DNA of 64,000 nt from Escallonia rubra (GCA_033065855.1 JAVXUO010002971.1:1-64000), one strand, 5' to 3'. Shown: positions 1-11,929, counted from the first letter of the stretch. The notes: generated by a model from the sequence alone, not told the origin. Translations and numbers: made by a program.

Positions 1-760
1 AGGCATTCAATAACAAAAATTAATTTAGTAAACAAATTCTAATTAAACAAATACTATCGTAGAAAAAAATACTTCAACATAACAGCCACTCCTCCCATAG
101 GGACTCCCTCGCAGTGGCATCCCGGTCCTTCCAGTACAGGCGTGGCTCGAAGAATTGGCCCTTCACAAGAACACCGATCTTCGTCCTTGCCTGATTCTTC
201 AGGATCCTGCCAAAGAAGTAAAAAATAAATTAGTTCAGTTCAAATATAAATTAACACCCCAAAATTTTAAATATATGGCATGATGTGATTTTTTTTACTT
301 ACAAGCCCTACTGGGTGAGCGTAACTCTCTGTTTACGCTGGGGGTCGATGCGTACCCCGCGTGTCGGGCCACGGCCTCGTAGAGATCCTACAAAACACAG
401 ACATTAATACAATTCAAATATACTTTAAATATAAGGCTAGCAAAAATGTACTAAACACCGTTATCAACTATATCTAAGGTAAGAACCACGGAATAAGGAG
501 AATCAATGCGTGTGTGGGATGAATCTGCATCTGCTGTACGCGAGCACTCTGTGCCTCATCATCAGTGGGCAATGACGAGGTGGGACCCACCGAGGAGGAT
601 GCAGCTCGGCGTCCAGCCCGACCACGAATAGCCCGTATCCTATCCATATCTGACTTCGTATAGATAAATTGCAAAGACATTAACACATTAAAAATAATAA
701 TTTGGCAGAAATCATCATCGGCACTATATATATGAACGGAGGTACAAAAACACATCAATA
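1..760 (-). pseudogene. TNPA-like / Transposase_24 gene of CACTA-1, 5' exons only
   Basis: This is the 5' part of the second CACTA gene, read on the minus strand and cut by the window edge. The first exon (about 663-474) encodes MDRIRAIRGRAGRRAASS and a Ser/Pro-rich stretch. The next (about 390-302) encodes a short basic segment, and the third (about 215-60) encodes a segment containing NQARTKIGVLVKGQFFEPRL. These segments are collinear with exons of the better preserved copy at 12457-14103. The family (plant Transposase_24) is the second product of En/Spm-type elements; in maize the second product, TNPA, binds subterminal repeats, and the same role is inferred here. The reading is interrupted near 310 by a stop relative to the other copy. 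No statement about the 3' half is possible. Confidence 0.6.
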
Positions 761-902
761 TGAACCAAGTTCTAAAATATTACTACATTTTTTCCGTGAT
801 GTTACAACATTACAAGTCAATCATTTTCAGTTGGGAATCATCATCATCTTCATCACTAGACTCTTCGTCCTCTTCTTTGTAGGACTTGTCGTCCTTTTCA
901 TC

Positions 903-3900
903 TTATAATTCATCCTCTTCATCAGTAGACTCAGTGACGTCATCTCTAACACTTTCCACATGAAGTGTTGTTGGAAGAGGAAGATTGTCCTCCTCGTTGT
1001 TGACCTCAACATGTAACAAGACAGGTGGTTGATCGGCTTGAAAGGTGTCTAGCTCACTGTCATATGTCACGGGCAATTTCTTGGACTTGATAACTATATA
1101 CCAATGAGATTTGGGATTGGCGACATCCTCCGCATAAAAGACTTGTGCAGCTTGACTAGCAGACACAAAGGGCTCATCTGATGCAAGTCTTGACTTGACA
1201 TTGACATCTACAATCCCTTGAGAGCTAACACGAATTCCTCTACTGCATGTGACATCGAACCACGTACACTTGAACATTACCAGGTGGTTTTGGGAACCCA
1301 GATATGTTAGCATAACAATCTCATCTAGCTCTCCGTAAAAGTCCATGCAATTCTCGGCATAACAGTCGTTGTTAACCAAGACTCCATTGTTTTGGGTTTG
1401 TTTTGTTCGGTCATCATCTTTTACGTTAAACCTAAACCCGTTGATGATATAGCCTCCATGACATGATGCTTGTTTGTTAGGGCCTTGAGCTACTAATTTC
1501 AAGCATGAGGCCATTGGTCTATCCATTGACTGAACCTATTGTAGATGACGGTAAAAATTAAGGACAAATCAGTATACTAATTGGCCACAGAACTATATAT
1601 AACACATAATATAATTTCGTTAAAGACTTACACGCTTTCTAAACCACTGTACAGATTGTGATTTCCGATGAGTTTCAAGTCCAGCAGGATCAGTGATTAA
1701 AGATTCCGCATCGAACTCTCTGCAAACCAATATAGTTGACTCGATTATCACACATTTTCAATTATGTACAGCAATGTAAGTGAATTAAGACATTAACTTA
1801 CTCAATGAATGCCGAAACTTCATCGCAATTTAGAAGGGCATATATTGTTGCAGCACTGTACTTTTCATCTGTTAGCCATCAAGTATACGTTCGGCCGAAC
1901 GGACTACCTGACTACTTGAATGTTGACAATTGCCCTCCCAAAATTGTGCTTGATCCGAAGTCATTTCGGCCTAGTTGATTTAACATTGTATCAACATCAG
2001 GCCCAAAATATTGACTACAAAAGTTTACAATTGCTTTTCCATTACGTAAGCCTGCGTAATTGAGCCCTCAACCCGAGCCTTATTGCGGACTTTTTTCTTT
2101 AAATGGAACATGAACCTCAAAGTTTAGCGAATCGAGTTAGGTTGAATATCAATAATAACATTTGACTCATTAAGTGTAAACGAACAACTGTAACAATTTA
2201 AAGATTACCTCTCGAAGGGATATATCCACTGATGTTGCACGGGTCCACCTATCTTAACTTCATATGCCAAGTGAACAAGCAGATGCTCCATTGAATCAAA
2301 GAACCAAGGTGGGAAGATTTTCTCCACCTTGCAATTCGTCACCACAGTGTTCTTCTCAAGCACTTCTATGTTATTCACCCGGATGGTAGAAGAACATATA
2401 TCTTGAAAGAAATGAGATAATTCAGTCAAAGTCTCACAAAATACCCATGGGAACAGTCCCTGGAAGGCAATAAGAATGAATCTTTCCATGAATACGTGGC
2501 AGTCATGACTCTTCATCCCTTGGAACTTGCATTTCGATACACTGCAACAACGAGATATGTTGGACACAAACCCATCCGGAAGCTTCAAATTCTTAACGCA
2601 CTGACAGGCTTTCTCAACTTGTTTCTTGTCTAGACAGTAAGGTGCTTTCTAAAGTATCGTCCTCCCGCTGACTGTCTGAGGATGCAATTCACGGCGTACA
2701 CCCAACTGTTATATCTCTTCTCGCTTTAAGCTGATTTTTTTTATTTCCCCTTGACATTTATCACTGGGTTGAACACATTATAAAAAAAACATTCTTCTCA
2801 ATATGCATCATATCCATGTTGTTTTTTATAACGAGCGTCCTCCAGTAGGCTAACTCCTAGAAGATACAAAATTTTCTCCGGTTGTGCTCTCTCCCGTACC
2901 CTGGAATCTTCTGATCTAGCACACACTTGCCGTGTGGCATGTCAGTATCAAGTGCCTCCAGGTGTGAGAGCACTTCTTCACCAGATGGGTAGTCCAGTGT
3001 GACAAGCTCACGCTCGATTGTCCCGTCAAATTTATCCTTCTTCCTACGAAACTGATGGCCCGGTGGCAAAAGCTTACGGTGACATCCAACCATTAGGGCT
3101 TTCCACTGTTCTTCAACGTATGACCAGGGTTCACGCCCATACAAGCAGGGCATGCTAGATTCCCATTTGTGCAACAGCCACACATCATTCCCAATGCGAG
3201 GAAATTATGTATCGTCCACATCAAAGCAGTCCTCATCTAAAAATTTTGCTTAAGGGATGCATCATATGTTTCGACTACATGATTCCATAACTGTTTTAAC
3301 TCATCAATGAACGGCCTTAATACACATCTATGTCCTTGCCGGGACTCTTTGGCCCCGGAATAAGCAACGACAAGAACATGTACAGCTTCTTCATGCACAT
3401 GCCTGGTGGAAGGTTGTACGGAACAATAATAACAGACCAACAGGAGTAAGGCATGGTAGACTGACCGAAAGGGTCGAACCCCATTAGTTGCGAGACCAAG
3501 TCTAACATTTTGAACCTTTTAGGCAAAGACTGGATGCCTGCGGTCAATCCCCTTCCACGCCTCTCCATCAGCTGGGTGTGTCAGCACATTGGCATCGTTG
3601 CTACGAGTCTCACGATAAGCCCTCATATGTTCAGCCATATTGGAGGAGTAGTACATTCTCTGAAGCTGTGGTGTGACCGAAAAATATTGTAATATCTTCC
3701 ATGCAATGCTTTTCTTCTTTGTTTTGCCCGATTTGTACCTCGTATGATCACATACTGGACACCGTGACAACTCTTTATTCTCTTTCCAGAACAATGCACA
3801 ATCGTTATTGCACGTATTTATCCACTCATAGGTTAACCCAAGTTTCGTCATCATCTTCTTCGCATCATAGTACGACGGAGGTAGCCGTTCACTTTCGAGC

Positions 3901-4422
3901 AGAATTTCTTTGATGAAGGTAACAAACTCCTTAAAAGCTTTCTCACTCAGCCCGTGGTCTGATATCAATTGTAATAACCTACTAACTGCAGACAACCGTG
4001 TGTGTTTCGGAGCTCCATCTCACAACAGCTCTCAATAACTCATAAAACTGATGAGCCCTCTTGTTCGGCGGTTCGGGACTGTCGTCAACATTAGCATACC
4101 CAGCATCCATAATCATATCTCAGTAATCGTACTGTGCCTCCTCCCTAACTTCAGTTTGACTAGCTAGCTTGGACAACAATACTATCGTTTCCCCTTGCTG
4201 CATCCACCTTGTGTATCCACCCATAAAACCGTACTGATGAAGATGCCATTTTACTTCAATTCTTTTTCTCCAATGCAACAACTCACATCTATCGCACGGA
4301 CACCTTATCTTTTCAAGGTCAAAATGTGCAGGATGCACGTAAGTGAAGTCAAGAAATTCGTCAACGCGACACTTAAAATCTTCAGCATTCTTCCTTTTCA
4401 TCCAACTTCGACCGACCAACAT
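903..4422 (-). pseudogene. CACTA-1 TNP2-type transposase (broken)
   Basis: This is a decayed transposase gene of the plant tnp2 family. In coding order: a transposase-associated N-terminal domain (4422-4120), with Cys pairs in RCPCDRCELLHW and the motif GGYTRWMQQGE; the tnp2 core in several frames (3995-2857), with NNDCALFWKENKELSRCPVCDH and HPADGEAWKGIDRRHPVFA; a DUF4218 region (2588-2205), with GMKSHDCHVFMERFILIAF; and a DUF4216 region (about 1960-903), with GGYIINGFRFNVKDDDRTKQ and an acidic C-terminus. Introns separate the last parts; one exon reads DPAGLETHRKSQSVQWFRKR near 1640-1700. Frame changes near 3520-3440 and 3237-3183 and stops near 1900 show it is dead. TNP2 proteins bind the terminal inverted repeats and cut the element out; that role is family knowledge. 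Confidence 0.85.
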
Positions 4423-5085
4423 GACGACTGAATTATCACACTGTATACCACCTTCAATTATGTAAATATGAATGCATGAATGTTACAACATGTCTATATA
4501 TTTTCCCTCCATTCTCTAATAGGTAGTGGTCCTATCCCATTCAGAAAAGCACATGAATAACTCATGCTTAGTCCTATGTCCCGCATTTCTCCAAGTACAC
4601 GACATCGATTATGTGTTCTAACATCTAACCTTGCCTTGCAAAGTTTGACGGATGTTAGAAGACCAGATCTGTATGCACCCGGAGAAACACATGAGAACGT
4701 GTACCAAATATCCATGACATAGAACACAAAGCATGACTCAAAACACTATTTTATAAACAATTAGCTTTTTCAAATTGTCCAAACTGGACATCCAAAGGCT
4801 CATTACAAAGCATTACTTTGTAATGAGTACCTTTGAACGGGAACTAAGGGTTTTTATGCATGCATGCGTTCAGAAATTGAATACATATGCAAGAATCTTT
4901 CCGAAATATAAAAATTGTAGAAAGATCGTTGCATATGTTACCAATTCCACTTTAAATAGAACTCGTTGGTAATGAGTTGAACCATCTCGTTGCCAATGGA
5001 CTTCGCAAAACAACAACGAATATAAAGAATGCAGGGTTTATAAACAACAAGTAATGGAACCATCTCTGAGCAATATGGAGTAATT
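4423..5085. other. CACTA-1 noncoding stretch upstream of TNP2
   Basis: This is AT-rich sequence between the transposase start and the tandem repeat block. It is collinear with 20180-20900 of CACTA-2, so it is element sequence and not an insertion. The open frames here (for example 4494-4727 minus) have no recognisable domain and are not conserved as frames in the other copy. It probably holds the transposase promoter and leader, but I cannot point to a promoter. Confidence 0.5.
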
Positions 5086-5089
5086 ATGG

Positions 5090-5860
5090 GATGACCAATG
5101 GCTAATTAGGGCTAACTGGGTTATTAGGATTAATTACGATTGTCAGGGTTTAGGGTTTAGCGTTACGGGTTTAATAAATCTAATATAATTTATTAGGATA
5201 CGTTAGGGCTAATTAATGTTAATGAGTAGTACCTTGGGCTAATTATGGCTAATTAGGGTTGATTAGGACTAATTAGAATTATTTAGTCCTAATTATGGTT
5301 AATTGTGCCGAGTAGTGTTGATTAGTTCTAATTATGGCTAATTAGTCTTAATTGGGTTATGTAGGGCTAATTATTGGTAATGAGGAGTTGTTTCGGATAA
5401 TTATAGCTAATTAGGGTTGATTAGGAGTAATTAGGGTTATTTAGAGCTAATTTGGGTTTAATTGTGCCGAGTAGTGTTGATTAGTCCTAATTAGGGCTAA
5501 TTAGGCTTAATTGGATTATGTTAGGCTTAATTATGACTAATTAGGCTAAGTATAATCAATATGCGCGTAATTGAGTTCATTTGTTGCTAATCAGAGTTTA
5601 GTTAGGTTTGAGGGTTTAGAGTTTAATGTTTATTTAATCTAATCACGGGTTGCTAAGATATGAGCAATTAGGGCTAATTAGGGTTTAATTTGGGCTGATT
5701 AGTATTAATTAAGGCTAATTTTGGGTAATTACAGTAAATTTGATTTTCATTGGGTTCTTAGGATTAATTAAAACTAATTAGGCTCATTAGAGCTAATTAG
5801 GGTTAATTGGGTTAAAATATGGTTAATCAAGACTAATTAGGCCAATTATAGCCATTGCTG
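5090..5860. repeat. Degenerate tandem repeat, GCTAATTAGGG-type, in CACTA-1
   Basis: The stretch is made of variants of GGGCTAATTAGG, GATTAGGACTAATTAGGGTT and AATTGTGCCGAGTAGTG. The last phrase occurs at about 5306 and 5466, suggesting a higher-order unit near 160 bp as in CACTA-2, but here it is more degenerate. It is not telomeric despite frequent TTAGGG. Confidence 0.8.
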
Positions 5861-5929
5861 GAGCCACGATGAGATTCCAAGAGGTGCATGCTAAAAATGT
5901 CGCATTAACCTAATTAACCTAAATTCAAT

Positions 5930-6230
5930 GTACAGTCAACAATCGCAATTCCGACACCTTATATAGAGTGTCGATATGGTGTCCGATACGTGTCCGACAC
6001 CTCTGGACACGTGTCCGACACCTACTAAAACGTGTCCAAGTCTTCCAGACACGTGTCCGACACCTACGAATACGTGTCCGATACCAACCGACACACACCT
6101 CTGGACACATCAGCATACGTTGATTTATTTTTTAAATGTTGGACACCGTCGATCAGACGTGGTGTAGGTGTCCGTGCTAACTAACATATATCTCAATCCA
6201 ATTGGGTCTCATCCTCCGCCAACAATCTCA
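5930..6230. repeat. Palindromic GACACGTGTCC minisatellite in CACTA-1
   Basis: Short units of about 20 bp contain CGTGTCCGACACC and GGACACGTGTCCGAC, each centred on the palindrome CACGTG. The block is followed by an imperfect hairpin around GACACCGTCGATCAGACGTGGTG. The same block is present in CACTA-2 (22205-22790), where it is larger. It lies between the AATTAGGG repeats and the subterminal repeats. Confidence 0.75.
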
Positions 6231-6385
6231 ATTCTCAAATGCTCAATGCAATAATAATTAATAAAAATCACACATCCAATCTAGTTAGGTCCCATCCTCC
6301 GTCAACAATCTCAATATCTCAAATGCTCAATGCACGATTAATAGTCTTTAATCATCAATTAACAACCTAAAATCATCAATTATTG

Positions 6386-6560
6386 AAAGACTTTTAGCGA
6401 CGGAATAAACCCGTCGCTAAAAGACCATCGGTCAAAGACATTTTATTAGACATATGTTTTTTAGCGACGGTATTATTTTGTCGCTTAAAAAATATTTAAA
6501 AACCCTTAGAATTTACAAATTCCCTAAAAATATTTAACGACAGGAACCCCGTCGTTAAAA
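6386..6560. repeat. CACTA-1 subterminal repeats, inner block
   Basis: Paired motifs such as TTTAGCGACGGAATAAACCC followed by GTCGCTAAAAG form short inverted pairs. In En/Spm elements such subterminal motifs are binding sites for the second element protein. The block is interrupted at about 6590 by 1.8 kb of unrelated sequence and resumes at 8375. Confidence 0.75.
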
Positions 6561-6782
6561 ATCCGCAGACAAAAGGTTTTTACCGATGTATTATTCAGTT
6601 AACAAAATTATATAAAGAATGAAAATTAATATAGAGAAGTCTAACAATTAGAACTAAATCACAAATATCTCATATAGCTATTGCATTACTGCAACATGGG
6701 AAATGTAATCTAAGAGAATGCATAGGAATAATTCTACCATTTCCCTTTTTGTAGCTTATTTAGTTATTATAAGGAAAATGTA

Positions 6783-7180
6783 GGTGGGGCTTGGGGGTAT
6801 GGCAACTCTGTAGAGCAAGCACCATTTGCTTCCTTAATAGCTGTCAGAGCCCCTTCCCTATGTGAGTCACAAAGGATGTGGAGCTTGTTAGCAGGTGCAG
6901 ACTCATCAGATAACTTTTATTTACGCGATTACATGCAATTATAATTGCAAGTTCTGCAGTTTTGAAGCCTTATTTACTACAATAATTACGTATCTTTGGT
7001 TGATTCCAGGTGAAATTCACTGAAAAGGCCGCATGCTCGAGGAATCCAGTGATAATAGTTATTATTGAGCAGTGCCCGGGGGGTCCTTGCTTGGAGTCGG
7101 TGCATTTCGATATGAGTGGTAGTGCTTTTAGAGCAATGGTGACTTCTGGCCAGGCAGATGAGCTACCCCAGTCGATGTGA
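6783..7180 (+). pseudogene. Captured beta-expansin gene fragment
   Basis: Two exon-like blocks lie on the plus strand. Block one (6783-6894), preceded by an AG acceptor, reads GGAWGYGNSVEQAPFASLIA, then in a shifted frame KGCGAC, a stop, and Q, ending at a GT donor. Block two (7011-7180), after TTGATTCCAG, reads [20 protein letters not shown] and [20 protein letters not shown]. These are the conserved Cys-rich and HFD segments of the beta-expansin domain 1 (wall-loosening proteins). Damage: a Trp replaces the Cys expected in the GGACGYG-type motif, there is a frameshift near 6870, and a stop stands where a Tyr is expected before the donor. The second expansin domain is absent. It lies inside CACTA-1 on the strand opposite to the transposase, so it is a transduplicated host fragment, not a working gene. 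Confidence 0.85.
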
Positions 7181-8310
7181 GTGGTAGTGCTTTTGAATGC
7201 ATGAATTAAAGTCGAAAGGTACCTACCTCACCTTGAAACCTACCCCAATTGAACTATTCAACCGAACAAATAGTCTAACGCGGTCTCAAATATAGTCAAT
7301 TATCCTATCATAGTACAAGCCCGGACTACACCATGTCCTTGAATAGAGCTTAAAATAATGAAGATAGCCCTCTACTGTCAATTCAATAAGGTAACGCTGC
7401 AACATAAGTAGCAAGGAGAACAATGTTGAAGATCCCATAAGCCATTGCATGATCCAGTAGAATAGTTGATATTGCTACCCTGTTAAAGTCTTAGAATAAA
7501 CATGTATTCCCATTTTGATAATGTCAACAGAAGAAGTGTTATGTCTTCTCTTGTTGCCTATAAGCAATCTACTTATATTGGTGCTACTTCTACCATCTCA
7601 CTTGTGTGTTGATTTTCTGTTGGCTACTCTTATTTTACCCATCCACCCAATCATCAGAATCTCCTCTACACTACTAAGCATAACGTCTCCTTTGTTATAG
7701 ATATGCATAATTCTGAAGCACCGCTCCTCGAAAATGATAAAACCACTCCAATAATCTACCCACCCACTGCATCCTCACTCATATGAATACTGTAGTTTTA
7801 GAGTGTACTAGCAAATGAATATCAATTGGCCGAATTCTTTTATTTCTGCACTTAAGGGAAGAATAGAACAGTTAAGCTTTGTACCCAATTGTGGTAAACA
7901 TATTGATTAGCAATTGGAACACATCAACAAAAACAGTGTCATGTTAAAGGCTCAAATATAGTTTGCATACTTAAGTCCAGCAGATATATATACACATCAC
8001 ACTGCAAAATGCCTAGAAGAAACCCAGAGCCAGATTCGAGAAGCTGAAAGTGCAATCAACAAAGGACTAGATGATAACCCAGTTCCGATGGCATGAGATC
8101 AGAAACCAGTTCGAGACTTATCGGAGTTGGCTGGAGCTCAATTCCAGTAGGCAGCCTACGCTAGATCTGGTCAGAGCTGCTGCAGACTACGCCGCTGGAG
8201 GTGGCGCGGCTTCGGGGGGAAGACGGGGGTGTCGTCAGAGGGGTGCCAGAGGTGGGTTGGCATAGAGAGGTTGCTGGAGTAAGAACGCCAGTGGTAAGAG
8301 ATTATAATTA

Positions 8311-8341
<31 letters not shown>

Positions 8342-8374
8342 TGAGAAAGAAAGGAAATAGATGAGATATAATAT
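7181..8374. other. Unassigned insert inside CACTA-1 (possible cargo)
   Basis: About 1.2 kb lies between the expansin fragment and the outer subterminal repeats. It lacks CACTA motifs until 8375. I see no domain in the short frames (7515-7700, 8071-8265). A GC-richer tract at 8160-8280 shares phrases such as GCCAGAGGTGGGT with 25080-25100 of CACTA-2, so this part is older element sequence or shared cargo. A (GA)n run lies at 8311-8337. Confidence 0.4.
8311..8337. repeat. (GA)n microsatellite
   Basis: Uninterrupted GA dinucleotides, about 13 units, in the insert just before the outer subterminal repeats of CACTA-1. Confidence 0.95.
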
Positions 8375-8712
8375 TTAAGCGGGACTTTTAGCGACGGGAC
8401 GACTCTGTCGGTAAAAGTCCAATTTCACCAACGGACTTTTTAGCGACGGTAATATTCCGTCGCTTAAATGTTTTTAAAAAATCATCAAAAATATTAAATT
8501 CTCTAAGATAATTAGCGACAATTTTATTTGTCGGTCAAAGACCATCAGTAAAAATCCGCTGGAAAATCCTTTACCGACAAAAGTATCCGTCGGTAAAACT
8601 TTTTAACGACAGATTTTTACCGACGGTTATTTCCGTCGCTGAAAGGCCTTTTAGTGACGGAATATCTTCCGTTGCTAAAAGTTTGTCGCTAAATCTACCT
8701 TTTCTTGTAGTG
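8375..8712. repeat. CACTA-1 outer subterminal repeats and right terminus
   Basis: Many TTTAGCGACGG and CCGTCGCTAAA motifs and variants alternate in orientation, followed by the terminal inverted repeat ending GTAGTG at 8712. The same end structure closes CACTA-2 at 25573. Confidence 0.9.
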
Positions 8713-9012
8713 CTAAAAGTATACACCGCGGTCTCTAACGAAAAATAAAAAACATTTAGTGTCCACAGGGCACAGTCACTATAGTGGAGAATTTGGTCGC
8801 TAAATAGAAAATTATTTAAATTATAAAAAATATTTTGCGACTGCCAAAACAATCGCTAATTATGGTTAACGCGATTAGGAAATGCAGTCGCTAACATTTA
8901 GCGACTGGACCTCTAGCGACCGCTTCTTGTGGTCGCTAAAACAGTTTATCGACCGCTAAAACACCTTTAGCGACCGCCCGCTGCGGTCGCTAAAGGGCAG
9001 TTTCTTGTAGTG
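8713..9012. mobile_element. Terminal piece of a second CACTA family
   Basis: Immediately after the end of CACTA-1 comes another 300 bp closed by TTTCTTGTAGTG at 9012. Its subterminal motif differs: GCGGTCGCTAAA and TTTAGCGACCGC, instead of the CGTCGCTAAAAG type. This is the end of a different, probably non-autonomous CACTA family into which CACTA-1 appears to have inserted. Its other end would lie left of the window. Confidence 0.7.
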
Positions 9013-10547
9013 TACAAACTACATCCTACTTTATGTTACCTTAGGTAAACAAATTTATCTTAGGACCATCAAACCGACTGTTTCACTCACTCAAACAATC
9101 AGCAAAGTGTATCCAATTTATGAATTAGCGCCTTAAATTGTTCACTACAAACACTATGAAGGTAAACTGCCTTTTTGATTTTTATGCTTGGTTTGATTTG
9201 GAGTATGTAGGAGTAGATTAGGTAGAAGTAGCGGTAACTTAAATAGTACTGAAATAGTGGTAAAGTTTTACGTTAAAAGAACTCTGAGGATATTCACATA
9301 TCCAATTAAATCGTTTAAAAGAAGTCAGATGTTAGATTATTCAATTATTTTGGAATGTATTTACACGTGAAACATCAAAATATGGCACGTATGTGCATTA
9401 TGAAATTACTATTACACAGGGGCACGCGTGCTTAAGCGTCTTACAAGCAAACAGGCTTAGATCCGAACATATAAATGCTTTATCAAGACTACTTTTTTTT
9501 ATCTAGTTACTACGTCTCTCCTAAGCATTTTTGTGCAACAACTTGGGATTTGTGGAATAAAATATTTTGAAGACATATTGAGGGCTGTGACACTCTGTCA
9601 AGGACTTAGTAAATGGCCATACTTGAAAAGATTCTCCCATTAGGCCTTTTACGCATGCATATATTATAAAAGAATTCATTGGAACTTTATCCACCAATTG
9701 AGCATCTGTCGTGATAGGGAACTCACTAACAAGCTAGAAATGAAACGATCTAATTGAGATGGGTTTGCATGATTATTGTGTTTTTATTTCTCCGAGTCTG
9801 CTATTTACGTTGTTGGAGATTGTACCCATGCTCGGGAGGTATGGTGCTCTCTTGTTGAACCGTAAGAGATTTGAGACAGATTGGAATAGGCTTCTACATG
9901 ATGAGCTTGTTGCTTTATATCTTACCTCTTGCACAAAATATATCCAGATAATCTCTGAGTCCGCTAATTCATTTTCGTATAAAAAATGGTTGGCTTGTAG
10001 GTGACTTAATTGTACATGTATTTGCAACCAAAAAAAAAATATGAAGGCCCTTTTAAACCAATCGCTAACAAATAACTCAAGAAATAGGAAAAGGCTGCTT
10101 TTCAAAAGAAACTAATAGACTGGTCATCAATCCTAAATATTAACAAGGATGCAATCAATATATGAAACGCATAACAATCATTGATTAAATCCCAAGAAGA
10201 AAAAGACTCTGTAGTTACACAATTACTTTTCAAGCATATATTAGCCATGTTCCTTTGGAACATGTAGTGTTCCTAGTATGCATTTTTATCACAAAGGCAA
10301 TCTAAGTATATAATTAACATCCCACTCAGTTGACTGACTTCAGTTAATTTCATCCTCGTGCTATTTGGTTAGTTTTTTTTTTTTAACAGGGGAATTTTCA
10401 TATATATGAAACATGATATTTTCATGGTTACAAGAGTAGTTCGGACTACTATCCATGAGAATAAGTTTACCAGTAGCCAATAACATAAGTATTTAGTAAT
10501 AACAACCCATTGAACTACGAATTAGAAAAGAAAACACAATTATATAC
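9013..10547. other. Intergenic AT-rich DNA with a possible LINE scrap
   Basis: No gene is supported. Around 9805-9860 one frame reads DCTHAREVWCSLV, which resembles the RNase H / linker part of plant LINE polyproteins, but frames around it are closed. It could be a small LINE remnant or chance. The rest is AT-rich without visible structure. Confidence 0.35.
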
Positions 10548-10552
10548 ATAAC

Positions 10553-10834
10553 TGATGAACTGAAAAAAAGGTGAGAAACATTTTTCTTGTTCTATTCTTC
10601 TCATCATGAGGTAAATATATACAAGTATTCTATTCTAGGTAAATACATATTTAAGGTAACAAATTATTCTTGCTAACTAATGATTCCTATAATCACGATC
10701 ATCAACTGTAATCAAGGGATTATTGACTCCTATACTGATTCCTATAATCATGCTAACTGCAATCAAGGGATTATTGTCTTCTATGATCATGATTTATGCA
10801 ATCTTGGGATTTGATGGAATCCTTCATGCCAACA
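10553..10834 (-). repeat. Copia 3' LTR
   Basis: 282 bp, paired with 28929-29248. In coding orientation it begins TGTTGGCATGAAGG and ends CAGTTCATCA. The bases at 10835-10850 (CTCCCCCTCAAG on plus) are the polypurine tract in the coding strand. Confidence 0.95.
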
Positions 10835-10850
10835 CTCCCCCTCAAGTTGG
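10835..10850 (-). other. Copia polypurine tract
   Basis: On the minus strand the sequence CTTGAGGGGGAG lies directly against the 3' LTR. This is the expected position and composition of the plus-strand primer of a retrotransposon. Confidence 0.85.
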
Positions 10851-11913
10851 TGCATAGATATCTATCATGCCCAACTTGTCAATCACTACATGAAATATCC
10901 TCCCTGAGATAGCCTTTGTGAGGATATCGGCAAGTTGGCTCTCTGACTTGACGAATGAAAATTGAATGATCTTCTGGTCTAGTTTTTCTTTGATAAAATG
11001 ACAATCAACTTCAACATGTGTTAGTGCGATCATGTTGTGCCGAATTTTGTGCAATTTCAATTGCAGATTTGTTTCACAAAACAAACTTATAGGCCTTGAA
11101 CACTCAATACCAAGGTCCTTCAGAACTCCTTTGATCCATAATAGCTCACATAAACCATATGCCATACTTCAGAATTATGCTTCTGCACTTCACCGAGCGA
11201 CAACCTTCTGTTTCTTCCTCCTCCAAGTAACAAGATTGCCTTCTACAAATGTGAGATAACCCGAGGTCGATTTCCTGTTTAACTGATCTCCTGCCTAATC
11301 AGCATCGGTGTATCCTTCGATGGTGGATGCTTCATTCTTTGAGTACAATAGCCCCTTTCCTGGAGCACCTTTCAAATACCTCAAGATTCTATAAACTGCA
11401 ATCATGTATTTTTCACTTGGAGCATGCATAAACTGGCTTACCATATTCATGTCATAGGCTATATCCTTCCTAATATGAGTCAGATAGATCAACTTCCCCA
11501 CTAGTCGTTGATAACAACCTACATCTACCAGACTTTGGCCGGAGGAAGTTCCAAGTTCATGATTTATCTCCATTGGTGTTTCAACTGGCTTGCACGTTAG
11601 CATCCCGGTTTCAATGAGCAAATCCAACACATACTTTCGTTGGGAAATAGAGATTCCCTATCTTGACTGTGACACTTCAATACCTAGGAAATATCGCAGT
11701 TGTCCTAGGTCTTTCATTTCAAACTTGGAGGCCAAATTATTATGTAGCCTCTCTATTTCTTCAGGATCATTACCGGTTAACACCATATCATCTACATATA
11801 CAACTAATGTTGTTACCTTTCCTCCTTTATGTTTAATAAATAAAGTGTGGTCAGAGTTACTTTGCCTGTAACCAACAGACTTCATTGCTGATGTAAACCT
11901 CCCAAACCACACA
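10842..11913 (-). pseudogene. Copia reverse transcriptase C-terminal part and RNase H (broken)
   Basis: The minus strand continues the reverse transcriptase from the CACTA-2 junction. The first part includes the catalytic YVDD motif (LVVYVDDMVLTG) and FEMKDLGQLRYFLGIEV (11913-11658). Next comes GCYQRLVGKLIYLTHIRKDI with the RILRYLKGAPGKGLLY segment (11630-11295). The RNase H region follows (11165-10842), with ELLWIKGVLKDLGIE and SESQLADILTKAISG. Three separate frames show frameshifts between the parts. The N-terminal part of the same gene is at 25574-26090 on the other side of CACTA-2. In an intact element the product copies the retrotransposon RNA into DNA. Confidence 0.9.
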
Positions 11914-11929
11914 CACCACAAGAAAAAAG

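Larger units (their letters stand above)
1..8712 (-). mobile_element. CACTA-1: En/Spm (CACTA) transposon, left end outside window
   Basis: The right terminus is the CACTA inverted repeat read in reverse, TTTTCTTGTAGTG, ending at 8712. Inside it lie subterminal TTTAGCGACGG / CCGTCGCTAAA motifs in both orientations (6386-6560 and 8375-8700). Genes run on the minus strand: a TNP2-type transposase (903-4422) and the start of a TNPA-like second gene (1-760). Bases 1-1530 and 1550-6380 match CACTA-2 (13380-15000 and 17285-22900) at roughly nine bases in ten by eye, so the two are the same family in the same orientation. The left end lies before base 1. Transposase reading frames are broken, so the copy is probably not autonomous. 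The element also holds a 1.8-kb non-CACTA insert with a beta-expansin fragment. Confidence 0.9.

Noticed and set aside
5090..5860. Frequent TTAGGG suggesting interstitial telomere repeats
   Set aside because: Units are GGGCTAATTAGG-type with a 160-bp higher-order period in the sister copy. The plant telomere is TTTAGGG in tight tandem, which is not seen.
8071..8265. 64-codon frame as a small gene
   Set aside because: Low-complexity GC-rich tract within the CACTA-1 insert; no domain, no conserved frame in the sister copy.
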